Of a DNA stretch of 64,000 nt, positions 11,860 to 23,640 are shown in pieces. Source of the stretch: Gnetum montanum (lineage: Eukaryota > Streptophyta > Gnetopsida > Gnetales > Gnetaceae); NCBI GenBank assembly GCA_015680685.1, contig MNCI01011044.1, positions 95,354-159,353 of the forward strand, in the 5' to 3' direction. Every line of letters starts with the position of its first letter. The first letter of the stretch is position 1. Below the pieces are notes generated by a model. It had not been told where the DNA came from. It did no database searches and saw only the letters and a list, made by a program, of their open reading frames with translations. Made by a program: the position numbers and the translations under genes.

Positions 11860-12066
11860 ATGTTTCACTTATTGGATTTTGCTATGACCTCTTACTTCAA
11901 AAAACCTATTAAACTACCTACTGCTACATGCCTTGGCTATGAAATTAGGGTTCATGATTGTTATGGTTATATATTCATCGTTTATCAGTATGTCAAAATA
12001 GAGAAAGTGAACCTTGCATTGGAAGCATTTGACGAAATTCCCAAGCAAAATATGAGGTTATCCTAG
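11860..12066 (+). pseudogene. Possible PPR-repeat protein fragment
   Basis: A 68-codon frame whose C-terminal half reads like a plant PPR motif: HDCYGYIFIVYQYVKIEKVN followed by LALEAFDEIPKQNM, compare the common plant pattern of a Tyr-Lys-rich helix, LAxxxFDEMPxxNVVSW. Directly after it, S is followed by a TAG stop where PPR proteins have the Trp of VSW. Downstream frames (to about 12600) are closed by many stops. Short and decayed; the assignment rests on motif resemblance only. It would be the only host-gene-derived sequence here that I can name. Confidence 0.35.
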
Positions 12067-12632
12067 CAGTTCTTAGCAATTTTTTACTAGAAATCATAGC
12101 TTTCATAATTTCACTTTTGGTTACTGTATTGATAAGAACCAGAACATCACTTTCAGAATAAGCATACTATCTTTCCAAATTCCATAAAACGTTTCCCCAA
12201 TGCCTGAACTATGCCACATTATAATACAAGATGTGCATTTGTTCCTAAGATTATTTATCATGGTACATAGCCTCTATCTCTATTCATTGGTTTCAATTGA
12301 ATTTGGCCTAGCCTGTGTGAAAATTAGGACTGATCCTATCTCCATTAATATTTATCATCAATATGCTTGTGTGACCAAGCCATGTATATTTCCATGTCCA
12401 CCACCACCGTTGAACCATCTCTGAGCTCATAAAATGGTTGAATTAAACCCTTTCTAAATGTCCTCCCAATAAGCATCGGATAAATATGCCGAAATATTGC
12501 ACTCTTTGGTTGATGTATAAGGTAACAAATATGTGTTTCATCACCGTATAACTTATATGAATCTTTAGTAAATTCAGGCATATATTTTTTTATTCTCTTT
12601 CTATTTCTTTTCAAAATAGACTAAAATTCCTA

Positions 12633-12935
12633 TTCCATGAAATGGCCTCAAATGTGCCAACATTTTTGCCCCCTTAGAAACTTAAAGAAACTTATGGAAC
12701 CCCATTTTAAAATCGAAACATACTAAAACTTTCATTGAATTTTTACAACTGAATAGAAATCCTTTTTTGAGAAAAATTCCCATTTAACATAAGGTGCGAT
12801 GGGACAAAAACCTCATTCCTAAGCAAAATCAAATTGTACATAACAAATTATACATTATCAGGTCCTTCATGAACTATTCTTGGGATGGAAACTGAATTGT
12901 GGGGTTTGTTGGCACATTTTTACCATTTCATGGAA
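12633..12935. repeat. Inverted repeat with TGTTGGCACATTT-type arms
   Basis: Left arm 12633-12662 (TTCCATGAAATGGC...GTGCCAACA) and right arm 12907-12935 (TGTTGGCACA...CATTTCATGGAA) are near-perfect reverse complements about 245 bases apart. A third copy of the left arm ends at 5816, right where B1 pol is cut off. The TG/CA outer letters suggest ends of an unknown LTR or small element. Confidence 0.5.
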
Positions 12936-13088
12936 CAGGTGGACTTATTTGCAAATGGTGAGGTACAGAATCCTAATGAACTGAAACTATTCAAGGAGGA
13001 TTATGTTCTTTCTTGTAAAGAATTTTGCAACAGTTAATTAACCATGAAGTTGGAATAGAAATGAAAATGTTGCTGAATTGAATGTTTT

Positions 13089-13595
13089 NNNNNNNNNNNN
13101 NNNNNNNNNNNNNNNNNNNNNNNNNNNNNNNNNNNNNNNNNNNNNNNNNNNNNNNNNNNNNNNNNNNNNNNNNNNNNNNNNNNNNNNNNNNNNNNNNNNN
13201 NNNNNNNNNNNNNNNNNNNNNNNNNNNNNNNNNNNNNNNNNNNNNNNNNNNNNNNNNNNNNNNNNNNNNNNNNNNNNNNNNNNNNNNNNNNNNNNNNNNN
13301 NNNNNNNNNNNNNNNNNNNNNNNNNNNNNNNNNNNNNNNNNNNNNNNNNNNNNNNNNNNNNNNNNNNNNNNNNNNNNNNNNNNNNNNNNNNNNNNNNNNN
13401 NNNNNNNNNNNNNNNNNNNNNNNNNNNNNNNNNNNNNNNNNNNNNNNNNNNNNNNNNNNNNNNNNNNNNNNNNNNNNNNNNNNNNNNNNNNNNNNNNNNN
13501 NNNNNNNNNNNNNNNNNNNNNNNNNNNNNNNNNNNNNNNNNNNNNNNNNNNNNNNNNNNNNNNNNNNNNNNNNNNNNNNNNNNNNNNNNNNNNNN
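13089..13595. other. Assembly gap (507 N)
   Basis: Run of N. It hides the left end of LTR-A3; nothing should be inferred from frames that cross it. Confidence 0.99.
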
Positions 13596-14886
13596 AAAGT
13601 AATCTCCTAATTGGTTGGCCAAGTTACTTGGGAGAGAAGTTAGGTGAGATATTTTTGAATATGTAACTTCCCTACCTACCTTGGAACACTATAAAAAGGC
13701 TTCAAGGGTCAAGGAAGAATATCATTATCACATATTGAAGCATCATCATCACACTTGGAAGATTTGTAAGATGGTTTGCAAGATGGCTTGCTAGAATAAA
13801 GATTTTAGCCTCTTTGTCATGGTCCTGTGAGTTATGCATTTCATTTTTTGTTTTGTTTAAATTTCTTAGCTAGTGGTTTAGATAGTATCATTCTTGGCAA
13901 GTAATTTTGGGATTTTTAGATTGCTCTTATTGTTCTTGTTGCCTAATAGGAATTTCTGTTAAAATTTTTCCATAGAAGCGTTAGTGATTAAAAGCCTTGA
14001 GAGCATTTTAGTAGTGAATTTCATTATTGTGCAACGTATGGGAACGACTATTGGATTTTTGGAAGAGAGCCTCTGTTTGTAGTCACGCCATGGAACAATT
14101 TAGTAGTCAAGAGGGTTCAGAGAATCTTTGGTATTTTGATGGGACCAGAATAGCTTCTTTATCTTTAAAGTGATTTTCCGTGTTATTTCAATCAGAAATT
14201 GTCAAGTCTTTTAAAGGTTCTGTTTAAATGCAATCATTGACATCTATTGTCTAGCCAAAATGGAGTCTCGTATGTGGTAGTTTACGCAGCAGTTTTTGGT
14301 AGCATAGTAGGATTGTCTTGAAGATATTGCTTGGTTGAGCCTTGGAAGTTTGAACAATTCGTAGATATTGAATTTGGAATAGCTTTATTGCGAAGTGTTT
14401 ACTCGTGTCATTTTACCTTGTTTAAATATTTGAGGTCCACACAAATCTGCTTTCTTTTCTTTTTTGTCTATTTCCATTGAATCTTGCTCTATTTCTATTT
14501 TTCTTGTGGAACTATATCTCTCTCTGGGGAAAATTAGGAGTAGATTTGCGGATTTGTGCTCAAATGTTTTTGTAAGATTTTATTTGTTACAAGAAGGTAT
14601 TATAGGGGCTGCGTAGACTAGGCAGTTCAACAAAATAGGAAACTTTCAATAACTCACAGTACTGGACAAAGTTGGCTGAATCTCATAAAGTAAGTCATTT
14701 CTATTTCACACACACGCAATCGTTACATTGCACACAACCGCACGCCGCAACAGCACACACACATACTCACATTAACTACTGAGTTATTTGGAGGTATCTA
14801 GGCCTTGGTGTAGCCAGAGACCAGCAAGCACCTAAATCCTATTCGAGGACACTCGTTGGCGGTCGCGTCCCAAATGGTCGCCAACA
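13596..14886 (+). mobile_element. LTR-A3, inverted relative to the neighbouring A pol
   Basis: Reads as the reverse complement of LTR-A1: TATAAAAA on the plus strand at 13690-13697, 3' end GGTCGCCAACA at 14886. What follows is not a PBS but the sequence downstream of a minus-strand A integrase. So this LTR is not the regular 3' LTR of that pol fragment; it is a separate solo insertion or an inversion product. The left end is lost in the gap. Confidence 0.75.
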
Positions 14887-15085
14887 GGGTTACCCTAGGG
14901 GGAATTCTCATCTCCCTAACTATTTCTTTGACAATTACTTTGTAATCTAAAAGGGACCAGTCCATGTTGGAATCCTCATCTCCCTAACTAAATTGTGAGG
15001 GTTACCCTAGTGGAAATCCTCAAAAGTTTATAATTTGTAAATATCCTCTGACAATTTCTTTGTAATCTAAAAGGGACCAATCCAT
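14887..15085 (-). repeat. Two-copy repeat between A integrase and LTR-A3
   Basis: Two imperfect copies of about 90-110 bases, 14887-14995 and 14998-15085, share GTTACCCTAG and TTTGTAATCTAAAAGGGACCA. They occupy the space between the integrase end and the LTR. A short purine run read on the plus strand (AGGGGGAA at 14899) is the only polypurine-like tract. Confidence 0.5.
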
Positions 15086-17268
15086 GTCGGTGTAAACATA
15101 TTCGGTTTCTTCGTATTCCATAATAGGACTAGGTCTCCTATCTTGAAAGTTCTTTTAAGAGCTTCCTATCAAACCATCTTTTAACTTGAGTGGTATTTTG
15201 TAACAAATTATCCTTTGCTTTGTCTACTTCAGCTTCTCTTTTAATAAGCAAAGTCATGAAACTTCTATCTTTATCAGTCTTTTCACTATATCTTTGTACA
15301 AGTTCAAAAGCTGAGCTTACAATCTTGTTTGTAATTCTTGCTAGCAAACCATAGACTAAGTTATATGCTGATGTCCCAATAGGTTTTTTCAATCTGATTC
15401 TATCTGACCATAATCGATCCAATTCCTTGGATTCCCATCCATCGATCTCTTGATATAAGCAATAAGATTTTTATTGGTGGATTCTACTAGGTCATTTCCT
15501 TGAGGATAATAATTTGATGAGGAAAATAAGAAAATGGATTTTCTAGATGCCCATCTAATAAATTTTTTAGATTTGAAGGTAGGTCCATTTTCTGACAGTA
15601 ACACTTTGGGTAGACCAAATCTACTTAGAATGTGCTCCTCTAGAAACTTAATCACATATGATGTTGAACTCCCTGTTAGAGCCTTTACTTTAGACCATTT
15701 AGTGAAATAATCAGTAGTTGAAAGAATAAACTTGTGTCCAGCTCTTGAAGGAGTAATTGTACCAATAAAATCCAAACCCCATTGCTGAAATGGTCTATTT
15801 GCAACTACTGGCTTTAAAGGGGCTCTAGCCCTTTTAATCTTGGGCCCATGAATTTTTCATTTATAGCATTTTTGAATTTTTGAACTAATGTATTGATGCA
15901 TGGAAGGCTAGTAATATCCATATCGAAGTATATGTTGCATAGTTGACTTAGGGGATTCATTAAATAGATTCAAATGATCATGAAATTGTTCCAAAATAAA
16001 ACTAATTTAATCATTATGAACACATTCCAATAAAACTCCCCAAAAATCATTTCTATATAATATTCCATCTATAAAAAAGAATCTTCATGCCCTTTTGAAG
16101 AAATATCTCCTTTGACTTGTACTTAAATTATTTGGAATTTTCCTTGTATTAAGAAATTTGAAAATTTCATCATACCAATTCTCTTCATGGGTGTCAATTG
16201 TACACATTTCACTTTCTCCAGCCATTAACTTGGCTAATCCCAATCCCTTAATTGTTTTGCATGTTTCTAATGAAAATGTAAAACTTTGCAGATTTATAAG
16301 CCATTTTCCTCTTTTCAATCCAATCTCATTTTGGGATAGGAATCGCTTAACTGTAGGTTCAATTAGCATAATGTGGACTAATGAACTTTCCAAATAATAT
16401 TTAAAATTCTGAAGTGCTTTGATGATCAAAATCTTGTCTCTCTATGTCTGAATAATTCAATTTTGAAATTTTTAACTGATATCCAAAAAATCCAATTGGT
16501 TCATCTTGATTTTCATCATCTTTTTGTGTTAAAATGGCAACAATAGAATCATTTGAAGCAAAATAGTATAACCAAAAATATTTTTTAAGTCTAAGCTTTA
16601 GCAAATATGGAGCCTCTTGTATAGCCTTTTTAATTTCTAATAAAGCTCTCTCTGATTCTGGTGTTTTCTCTACTTGGACATCCTTTTTTAGCATATGCAT
16701 CAAAGGCTTGGTAATTTCAGTAAACCCAGGGATGAACTTTGTCACAAAGTGTATATTCCCAAAGAAAGATCTAAGAGATTTCTTACTTATGGGATGTTCA
16801 ATATTCTGTACTACTTGGATTCGGGAATTGTCTATGGCAATTCCTTCTTGACATATCACATGCCCTAATAAAATTCTAGATTTAATCCTGAAGATATACT
16901 TCTTAGGATTTAATGAAATACCAAACTCACAACATCTATCAAAAACTTGTTACAGATGATTAATATGATTTTCCTTTCTCTCTAAGAATATCGTAATATC
17001 ATCCAAATAAACCACCATGAATTTTCCTAACAAATCGTTAAATGTTAAATCCATTGCTCTTTGAAAAGTAGCTCCAACGTTTGACAATCCAAATGGCATT
17101 CTTTGGTAAGCAAAAGTTTCCCATTTGGTGATAAATGTTGTTTTGAATCTATCATTCTTTTCTACCATGATTTGATTATAACCTGAGAAACCATCTAAGA
17201 AAGAATACACCTGACAACTTGAGACTTTAATCAACATCTCATCAATTCTTGGAAGTGGATACTTATCT
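15086..17268 (-). pseudogene. A element pol fragment: RT, RNase H, integrase
   Basis: Minus strand, right to left. RT (17268-16940) includes FLDGFSGYNQI and an intact YLDD box at 16998-17009. The RT thumb/RNase H region (16859-16085) contains KSLRSFFGNIHFVTKFIPGF and FASNDSIVAIL. The integrase core (15775-15389) has MDFIG, TTDYFTKW, then LSENGPTF, where the usual SDNG Asp is Glu, and NDLVEST. The integrase C-terminal part (15422-15138) has AYNLVYG and LLQNTTQVKRWFDRK. Several frame breaks between domains (stops near 16400 and 15780-16080). The fragment ends abruptly at 17268 within the PLPRIDEM region; the 36 bases before the break equal the first 36 bases of the window. Sequence on the right belongs to the B1 antisense gene. 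Confidence 0.87.
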
Positions 17269-18920
17269 TACCCTCACCAGTTTCCCAACATCTACCATTA
17301 ATGCAAGGAGAAGGGTTGGCTAGACAAAGAGTGGGATTTACCCCTCAAGCTGGTTATAGTTGAAGATGCTACATTGGTTGTGCTTCCATAATTCCCGTTA
17401 CCATATAGACCCAGTGGGCCAAATGGTAGCTAGTGCATATCTAGGTGTTGTTTATGATCTCTATATTTCTAAATTGTGATGCCAAGTATACTGTGTGGAA
17501 ACTATTTCAGGGGTGAAGAAATCCCAAGAGGTGATAGTGGTAATTGCTGAAACATAAGGGGTCAACATCTATTTTAAATATGATGGAGTACAGCATGCCA
17601 ATGTTGGTTAGACTAGAGGGCCTCGGACTCCCTGGTTTGGAACATCCAAGAGGTAGGGGGCTTCTGGACATGTTCATGGCTCAAAATCCTAAGGTTTTGG
17701 TTGGTGAGATGCTTTCTTTGATCAACTCCTTCTCTAGGAAGGTCATTGAAACTGATGAACAAATTTTTGTAAACCTGTTTGGTGTTCCTGCCGATGGTGC
17801 CCCAATAGGGCTGAGGAGCAAGCAGGAGTTAACCCTGGTGAAGGTAGAAATTGAGAAGTGGATGAGACTTGTGAAGGAACAGAAAGGGTTTCCCATGGAA
17901 AAGTTGAAAAGTGGGCTTGTCATGGAGCTCTACCTGATTTTTCGTGCCCATGCCTTCCCCCAATTGCTCACCCAAGGGAAGGTCCTAGGGCTAGAACATG
18001 CCTAGAAAATGTAGGAGGTTATCAAATAAGGGGCTCATTACAACAAGGGAAATTTTTTATGTTGGAACCTATGAGCAGAGATTTTGGAGGTCCGCGAGAA
18101 GATGGATGCTCACTCCACCAATATACATTATGCCTTTTATATAGGCTACCTGAAACATTTTTTGGACTTTCTAGTGGCATGGGAGAATGGGAACTAGGTC
18201 ATGAATGATTACAACTAGATTTCCAAGCCCTCGATTTGGCAAGTCTTCCGGTCCATGCAAGCCCAAGATCTCTTAGAGGTAGTTGGGGAATCGCTATCTT
18301 TGATGACCAAGGGTTTAACAGGTTGTAGCATTCGTGGCCAGCATAGTGTGGGGGAGACACCCCTTGCCATAGATGGTAGCATGACGCGGGGAGAGAATCT
18401 CATGGTTGAGACCATGCCTAGGGAATTATGAAGGAAGAAACCTCTCGCATCTAGGGAAAGCTCTTGCATGGAGGAAGGAGAGGTGCAAAGACTGCGGCTC
18501 AAGTTGCAGAGAACACAACCCCCTATTAGTAAGTGCTTTTAGATAGCATTTTATTTGCCATTAATTGCTATGTTATATGGTGCTAGGTGTCATGATGTGA
18601 TGTTCCTTTCCTTTGAGCTAGTTTGTTTAAACATACTTCTCTGTTAGCTAAAGAAGAAGAAGAAGAAGAAGGTGATGAGGAAGTGTCGACACTCAAGGTG
18701 GGGGTGACAGATGGTGGTGTGGGAGCCTCAATCCCAGAGGGGAGGGCCTTGATCAGGAATGAAGTAGTCCTTGGTTCTGACACAAGGACTCTAGTCATTA
18801 GAGAACCTCCCATGAGCAGAGATGTTCTACCCATACATGAAGAAGAGGTTCATCATCTGAAGGGGAAGGCACCAGTGCTTGAGGAAGAAACCTATATGGA
18901 TTTGGTCACCTAGGTGGCTT
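17269..18920 (+). pseudogene. B1 antisense gene, exons 3 (3' half) to 5
   Basis: Continuation of the gene begun at 9061. The exon 3 end is at 17270-17375. Exon 4 runs from 17511 (after ACTATTTCAG) to 18528 (before GTAAGT) and includes NPKVLVGEMLSLINSFSRKV, VNLFGVPADGAPIGLRSK and KEQKGFPMEKL. The D copy shows the same segments on its strand at 63028-63312 (SIGEMIGIVDSF, SNLFGMLADGLPIVL, TKGTKGFSM). Exon 5 (about 18648 to 18915) is acidic: KEEEEEEGDEEVSTLK, then REPPMSRD and EEETYMDLV. Exons 6 to 8 are missing; the sequence jumps straight into the gag-protease linker near 18920. Stops in exon 4 are fewer than in B3. Protein unrecognised. Confidence 0.72.
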
Positions 18921-21350
18921 GGGATCACCATCAATGCTAACAACGTTGATGATGTAACCAACATTGTTGGCATTGATGGGGTCCATGCAGACATACATAA
19001 ACTAGTTCTCAGGATGCACTAGGTTACTTTCGTCTAGTACCAGTTTCCCTTCATTGATTAGCCTTTGGATATCATCCTACAACGATAGATAGTAATCTAT
19101 GTTGTGACCACATAGTTGGTGGTAATCGCAAAATCTTTCTAGCTTGAAGCTCTTGGAAACTGGAGGCTCATTGGGCAAGGCCAAAGAGGGGTTCCTAAGG
19201 AGCTCACAATAATGTTGATGCCTTGCATTCCCCTCCTCTAACATATTCTTGTGTTGAATGTACCTAGCCACCAATAACTACTTCAGAAGCTCTGAGGGTT
19301 TTAGAGGTAGTGGCGTATACTTCGAGTGATCTTTGTGCTCAAAGTTGGATTTAGGTTTTGTAGGCATTTCAAGCTTAAATATTGTATGTTGCGACGTGTG
19401 AGCTGATTTTGAGGTAGGGTTAGTTGCTTGTGTGGCTAGTTTCTTACTATTCTTGCTACCATTTTTGTTCGGTTTGGGCTTAGCCTTAGCTACTACAGTA
19501 GCTACTGTGGTTGTTGGAGCCTTACCCTTTTCCCTTTTTGTAAAAGTATTTTTATATGTGACATAGCCCAGGTCATTGCTCACCTTAGCCACATCTCGTA
19601 TACTTTTGGCTTGGGCAAAGTCCTAGCTAAGGGAGCAGAGGACGAGGTAATATATCTTTGGCTTGATAAAGTCATTTACCATGCCCTTGAAGATGGCTAA
19701 CAAGTGGGCCTCCATGATAGGCTTGCGGATTTCATTAAGGGTTGCACTCTAGTGCTAGATGAATTTTTGCACCAGCTCCAAAGGGTCTTTTTTTATGCCC
19801 ATCAACTGATCCAGCATCGTTTTAGTCTTCAAGTTATACTTGAAGCATGTCATGAACTGGATCAACAGATCTTCCAAAGTTGAAATGGACAAGTTGGGGA
19901 GCGCACGGTATCAATCCAAAGCTTTCTCATCTAAAGACATGGTGAAGACACGAGCAATTATGTGTGTCCATTTCTCTAATAGCAAGGACTCAGATCAGAG
20001 AGTGACAAGATGCGCATTGGGATCTCCTTTCCCATCATATTTTGTGAAGTGTAGGAGAGACATCCTTGGTGGTAACGTTAAAGCAGGTATTGTAGGGCTA
20101 ATAGGGTCATCCTAATAGAAGTTCATGACTTGCACCGTGTCAGCCCCAACAGCCTTGATGCATTTTATCTCTACAATGAGGCTTTGAATAAGCTGAAATG
20201 CTTGGTCTAGACTTGGCATTATTGCAGATGGTTGGGGTACTCTAGGGGCAACCCCCACATGTGGCATGGCAAGCATGGTGATGTGGCCTACCGATGGTGC
20301 TATTGGGACAACTCCTGCGATCGGTACCGCTTGGGTTATCCACCACCCGATAGGTGGTGTTGTTTGTGCAACAACCACTGGTTGGGCTACTGGGTGGACC
20401 ACTTGTATCACTAGTAGCATAGACCAAGATCCCAAATTGGGTTGTATTTCTTGTGACGCTTGGTACATTAGAGGGCATGCATAATGATATAGGTGCGATG
20501 GTTGTAGAATAGATGAAGGGCCAAATGTGGTCAATCATGTGGACAGGTCGGGACCCACCACATTGGGTGGAGCCATCATGAATGAGGAGGCAGTTGCATA
20601 TGCATGTAAAGTTGGTGTAGCATGTACATGTACATGAGGTGGGGAAGCTGTGGTTGGTATATGTTGCCTTGCAGGAATTTGCTGTTGAAGAGCCTATAGT
20701 TGGAAGGTAACTATGAATGGGACAGGCGAGATACACGAGAATAGACATTGAGATGTTGCACAATTAGTGCAGTTATCCACGATGGCCATTGTCATGGGTT
20801 GCAGGAGCATAGGAAAAATTACAAAAGGAGTGGTAGTAGATGCTGGTTTGACCTAGAAGGACTGGGTGGATAGAATAGGAATGAGGTCAATTGGACCTCC
20901 ATCATTGAACTAGGAATCAAGTTCCTCCTGACCATCTTCAAAAGCGTCATCTTGGTTGGACGCTATGTCCTATTCCTCCCTAAGCCTAGCCAACTGAATT
21001 AACTGGTCTAAAATCCTTTGATACGCTTATGTTAAAGGTAGAGAAATGCTAGGGGTAGGAATAAATTCCTTCCCATTATAATAGGAAAACTTGAAGCTGC
21101 GTTTTTCTTCAATTTCATGCAAATCTAAGGGCAGATTCACCTACACCTTCGCACAAAGGAAAGTATAATGCTCATGTTGCTGGGCTAATCCCTCAGGCCC
21201 TTGGTCTTGGATTCTGAGAGATCAGCAGATTTCTTACATTGACTTTAATGGTCTTTTAGCACTAGTAGTGCCTTGGGCCATCATAGGGATTTTAATATCA
21301 AAGGGAATTTCCACGTTGAAGGCGTTGGCAGCGGTAGTTGCAAACGCCAT
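18921..21350 (-). pseudogene. B1 gag with broken protease linker
   Basis: Decayed minus-strand gag. The start is taken at ATG 21350 (MAFATTAANAFNVEIPF), conserved in B3 at 49318. A Pro/Val/Thr-rich middle (21000-20240) leads to the capsid-like region: LHFTKYDGKGDPNAHL near 20060, a Trp codon of the ALDWY motif turned into TGA at 19911-19913, then KFIxHxSATLNEIRKPIMEAHLLAIFKG near 19700. A basic Lys-rich segment lies at 19590-19430. A Cys/His motif, FCDYHQLCGHNIDYY, lies at about 19140-19090; it has the CxxH...CGH of plant gypsy gags but Tyr where the last Cys is expected. The protease itself is deleted; the linker stops at about 18920 where the antisense exon begins. Confidence 0.82.
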
Positions 21351-22030
21351 TATCAACCAAGTAGTTATGCAAGTAGTTATGCAAAAGAAAGAAAAACTTA
21401 TATGGAAAAGATGCCAAAGTTATGCTAAAGGGTGCTAATGAATAAGAAGAATGGGGGACTATAAAAAGAATAAGGCTTTATGTTTTGCCCGATTCCAGGG
21501 GAACCATTGAGGTGACCGATTTGCACCACACAAGGTGTAAACAACCACAGATGGGTGTCACATCTACACCAGTGCACGATGAGGGGCAGAGCATGTGCAA
21601 AAGTATCATAAGGCTAGAAAGCTAACCAACGAAGGATTTATGTCTCGCAAGATCCCTAGGGGATCGTCAAGGTGACCACTCCGTATCACATGAAGTGAGG
21701 CACGACGTGCACGCAAGACCATGGAGTAGGCAAGCTAACTAGCATACAAATAGGCTTTATGTCTCAAAGGATCCAAGGGAACCATCGAGGAGACTGCCTT
21801 GCACCACACACAATGTGGTACAGGGCACACATGAGACTACGGTAAACACACTAGTTTTTACACAACTGGAGGTTTTGTATTCTATGGGGTTCTCGAAGAA
21901 CCATTGAGGCAACCAATCTACATTGTACAAGGCATAAACAAACATAGACGAGTGTCACATCTACCCCTATGGGTATCAAGATGTAGAAGGCTCACAGAAC
22001 TACTGTGACATTCAAGAAAGGCACCAAAAG
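21351..22030 (-). repeat. B1 leader with about four tandem repeat units
   Basis: Between PBS and gag start. Units begin near 21478, 21638, 21758 and 21870 and share the pattern TTATGT...GGATCC..GGGAACCATCGAGGTGACC..CACCACACA. Spacing is about 110-160 bases. The B3 leader carries six such units. No long frame; role unknown. Confidence 0.7.
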
Positions 22031-22047
22031 ACCTCCTTCTAGTGCCA
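22031..22047 (-). other. Primer-binding site of B1
   Basis: Minus-strand TGGCACTAGAAGGAGGT, seven bases inside LTR-B1. One base differs from the A-element PBS at position 6 and one at its end. Confidence 0.7.
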
Positions 22048-22053
22048 GAAAAC

Positions 22054-23640
22054 TATTGTGACAAAAAATGTAGATAGCTGGAAAACACCGAGAGTTTAGC
22101 AAACATGATAGTTTTGACCCCGTACCCGCTGGAGGGCCATGTTGGGAATGCATGTGAATATGAGGCATCCTGAATGATCTAGTCGATCAGACAGGGACTT
22201 AAATTGCTATCTATATAGCCTTTTGCAATGTATATATTGAAGCAAGAATGAGAATACGGTGTGATAAATCGAGAAACAAATAAGCAAATGAAATGATTTC
22301 CAAAAAGAGATAAAGTAGGAAATAGCGCAACATTTCATAATGCCAAGAAACCAAATAAAACTTAGTTAGGAAAATGCACCACTCTGAAGTTACAAATTTT
22401 CTTTTCCCAAAGTAGACGCAACCGGTTACATAGAATAACATAGTGCATGGGCCTCTGAAGTAATCCAAGTACATCGAGTTAGATGACTTGCGCACTCAAC
22501 CTTGGATTTTGGGACTGATAATGTGAGATTCCACCAAGGTGGTAGAAGAAAGAGAGGAGATAAAATGGAATATCAGCCAGGTATGGCTATTGTTTGCAAT
22601 GCTTAATAGAAATTTTACAATGCTTGCTGTTGAATTAGAGAGAATGCTAGTGAGAGAGAGAGAGAGCTAGGAAGAACCAGAACCTGGGAGAGTTTGAATG
22701 CCATCTGCCAGAGTATTTGTAGGCTTGAGGGTATGTAAGAAGGGCATTCTGGATGCCGTGTTCTCTAGGGTTCTACTGACTTGTTCGTGCCACATGTGCC
22801 AACATGGCCGTTACACTCATGACCGTTGTGAGCATTGCAACTATGGACCTACTGCATCATTGTCACGTTGTCAACATTTAAGGACATGCGCTAGTAATTC
22901 AGATGGATTCATTGATGTCATGCAACCACCTACCTACTTTGCTATGCATTGCAGTGTAGAGTTTTTGGCATGGCATGGCATCAATGTATTTACTACCTTT
23001 TTTGCTACGCTACGTAGCATAGCATAGTATAGCAATCGTCCTTAACTATGAGAACTCTACGAATTTGTTACATGTTTTTTCTTGAGGTGTAGGAATTATG
23101 TACTTTTCTACCCTTTCCTTTTGGGTTTCTTTATGTCTCTTCCGCAGGATTGCAACACCTTGTTGCACCTTGTAGCTCAACGTAGCATAGTAGCAGACAT
23201 AGTGTGCTACTTCTTGTCGAAACGAGACGTTGTAGCAGAACCCAGAACTAATCTAGGGGATTTATCGTACAATTGATGTGGTGTTATGTTCTACGACTAC
23301 CTTCTAAAGCTTGCTATGTTGCACAATGTAGTGTAGCGTAGTCATCTTCGTAACTTAGAAAACTTGCCAAACTATTTTCGTGCACCTAGAGAGTTGCTGC
23401 CAACTCTGTGCCTTTTTCTGAGTAGGCTATCTACTGAAAAAGCTACTCAGGTGGATAGGCAGGGTGAGCCTTGGAGCCTATCGACACCTAAAGTAGAAAA
23501 TTTGCTGAACTAGTTGACCCACGTTCAGAGCATCCTCCTCTTGGTGATCTTCCATAGTGTCATGCAGATTTCATAGCCTAGTGAAGGTAGGATGGTCTCA
23601 TATATTTATTTCTTTATTTATTTTATTTTGAGATGTTTGA
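22054..23640 (-). mobile_element. LTR-B1, 5' LTR of B1
   Basis: Aligns end to end with LTR-B3 (50245-51948) and LTR-B2 (33483-35151). The left end TATTGTGAC corresponds to TGTTGCGATCG; the right end GATGTTTGA corresponds to GGTGTTTCA. So about 1.59 kb with both termini mutated. The TATA region has decayed (near 22715). It contains the palindrome TGCTACGCTACGTAGCATAGCA at 23003-23024. The right flank at 23641 is the antisense gene of element E, so B1 inserted into it. Confidence 0.82.

Larger units (their letters stand above)
11131..13088. other. Unclassified stretch with PPR-like fragment and inverted repeat
   Basis: AT-rich DNA without gag or pol. Two sub-features can be named: a possible PPR-protein fragment (11860-12066) and a 30-base inverted repeat (arms 12633-12662 and 12907-12935). 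The GC-richer part at 11380-11800 has open frames on both strands, none recognisable. It runs into the assembly gap at 13089. Confidence 0.4.

Noticed and set aside
12345-12614. Minus-strand 89-codon frame as a host gene
   Set aside because: Short, no family resemblance, lies opposite the decayed PPR-like stretch.
13038-13666. Long open frames across the N runs (also 54276-55063)
   Set aside because: They consist almost wholly of unknown residues from assembly gaps.
13596-14886. LTR-A3 as the regular 3' LTR of the A pol fragment
   Set aside because: TATA box and end sequences show it is in the opposite orientation.
20112-20763. Open frames of 140-173 codons rich in Pro, Val, Cys, His and Thr in B1, B3 (48115-48725) and D (56977-57444, minus)
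   Set aside because: They are alternative-frame readings of the low-complexity gag middle; only one frame per element continues into the capsid core.
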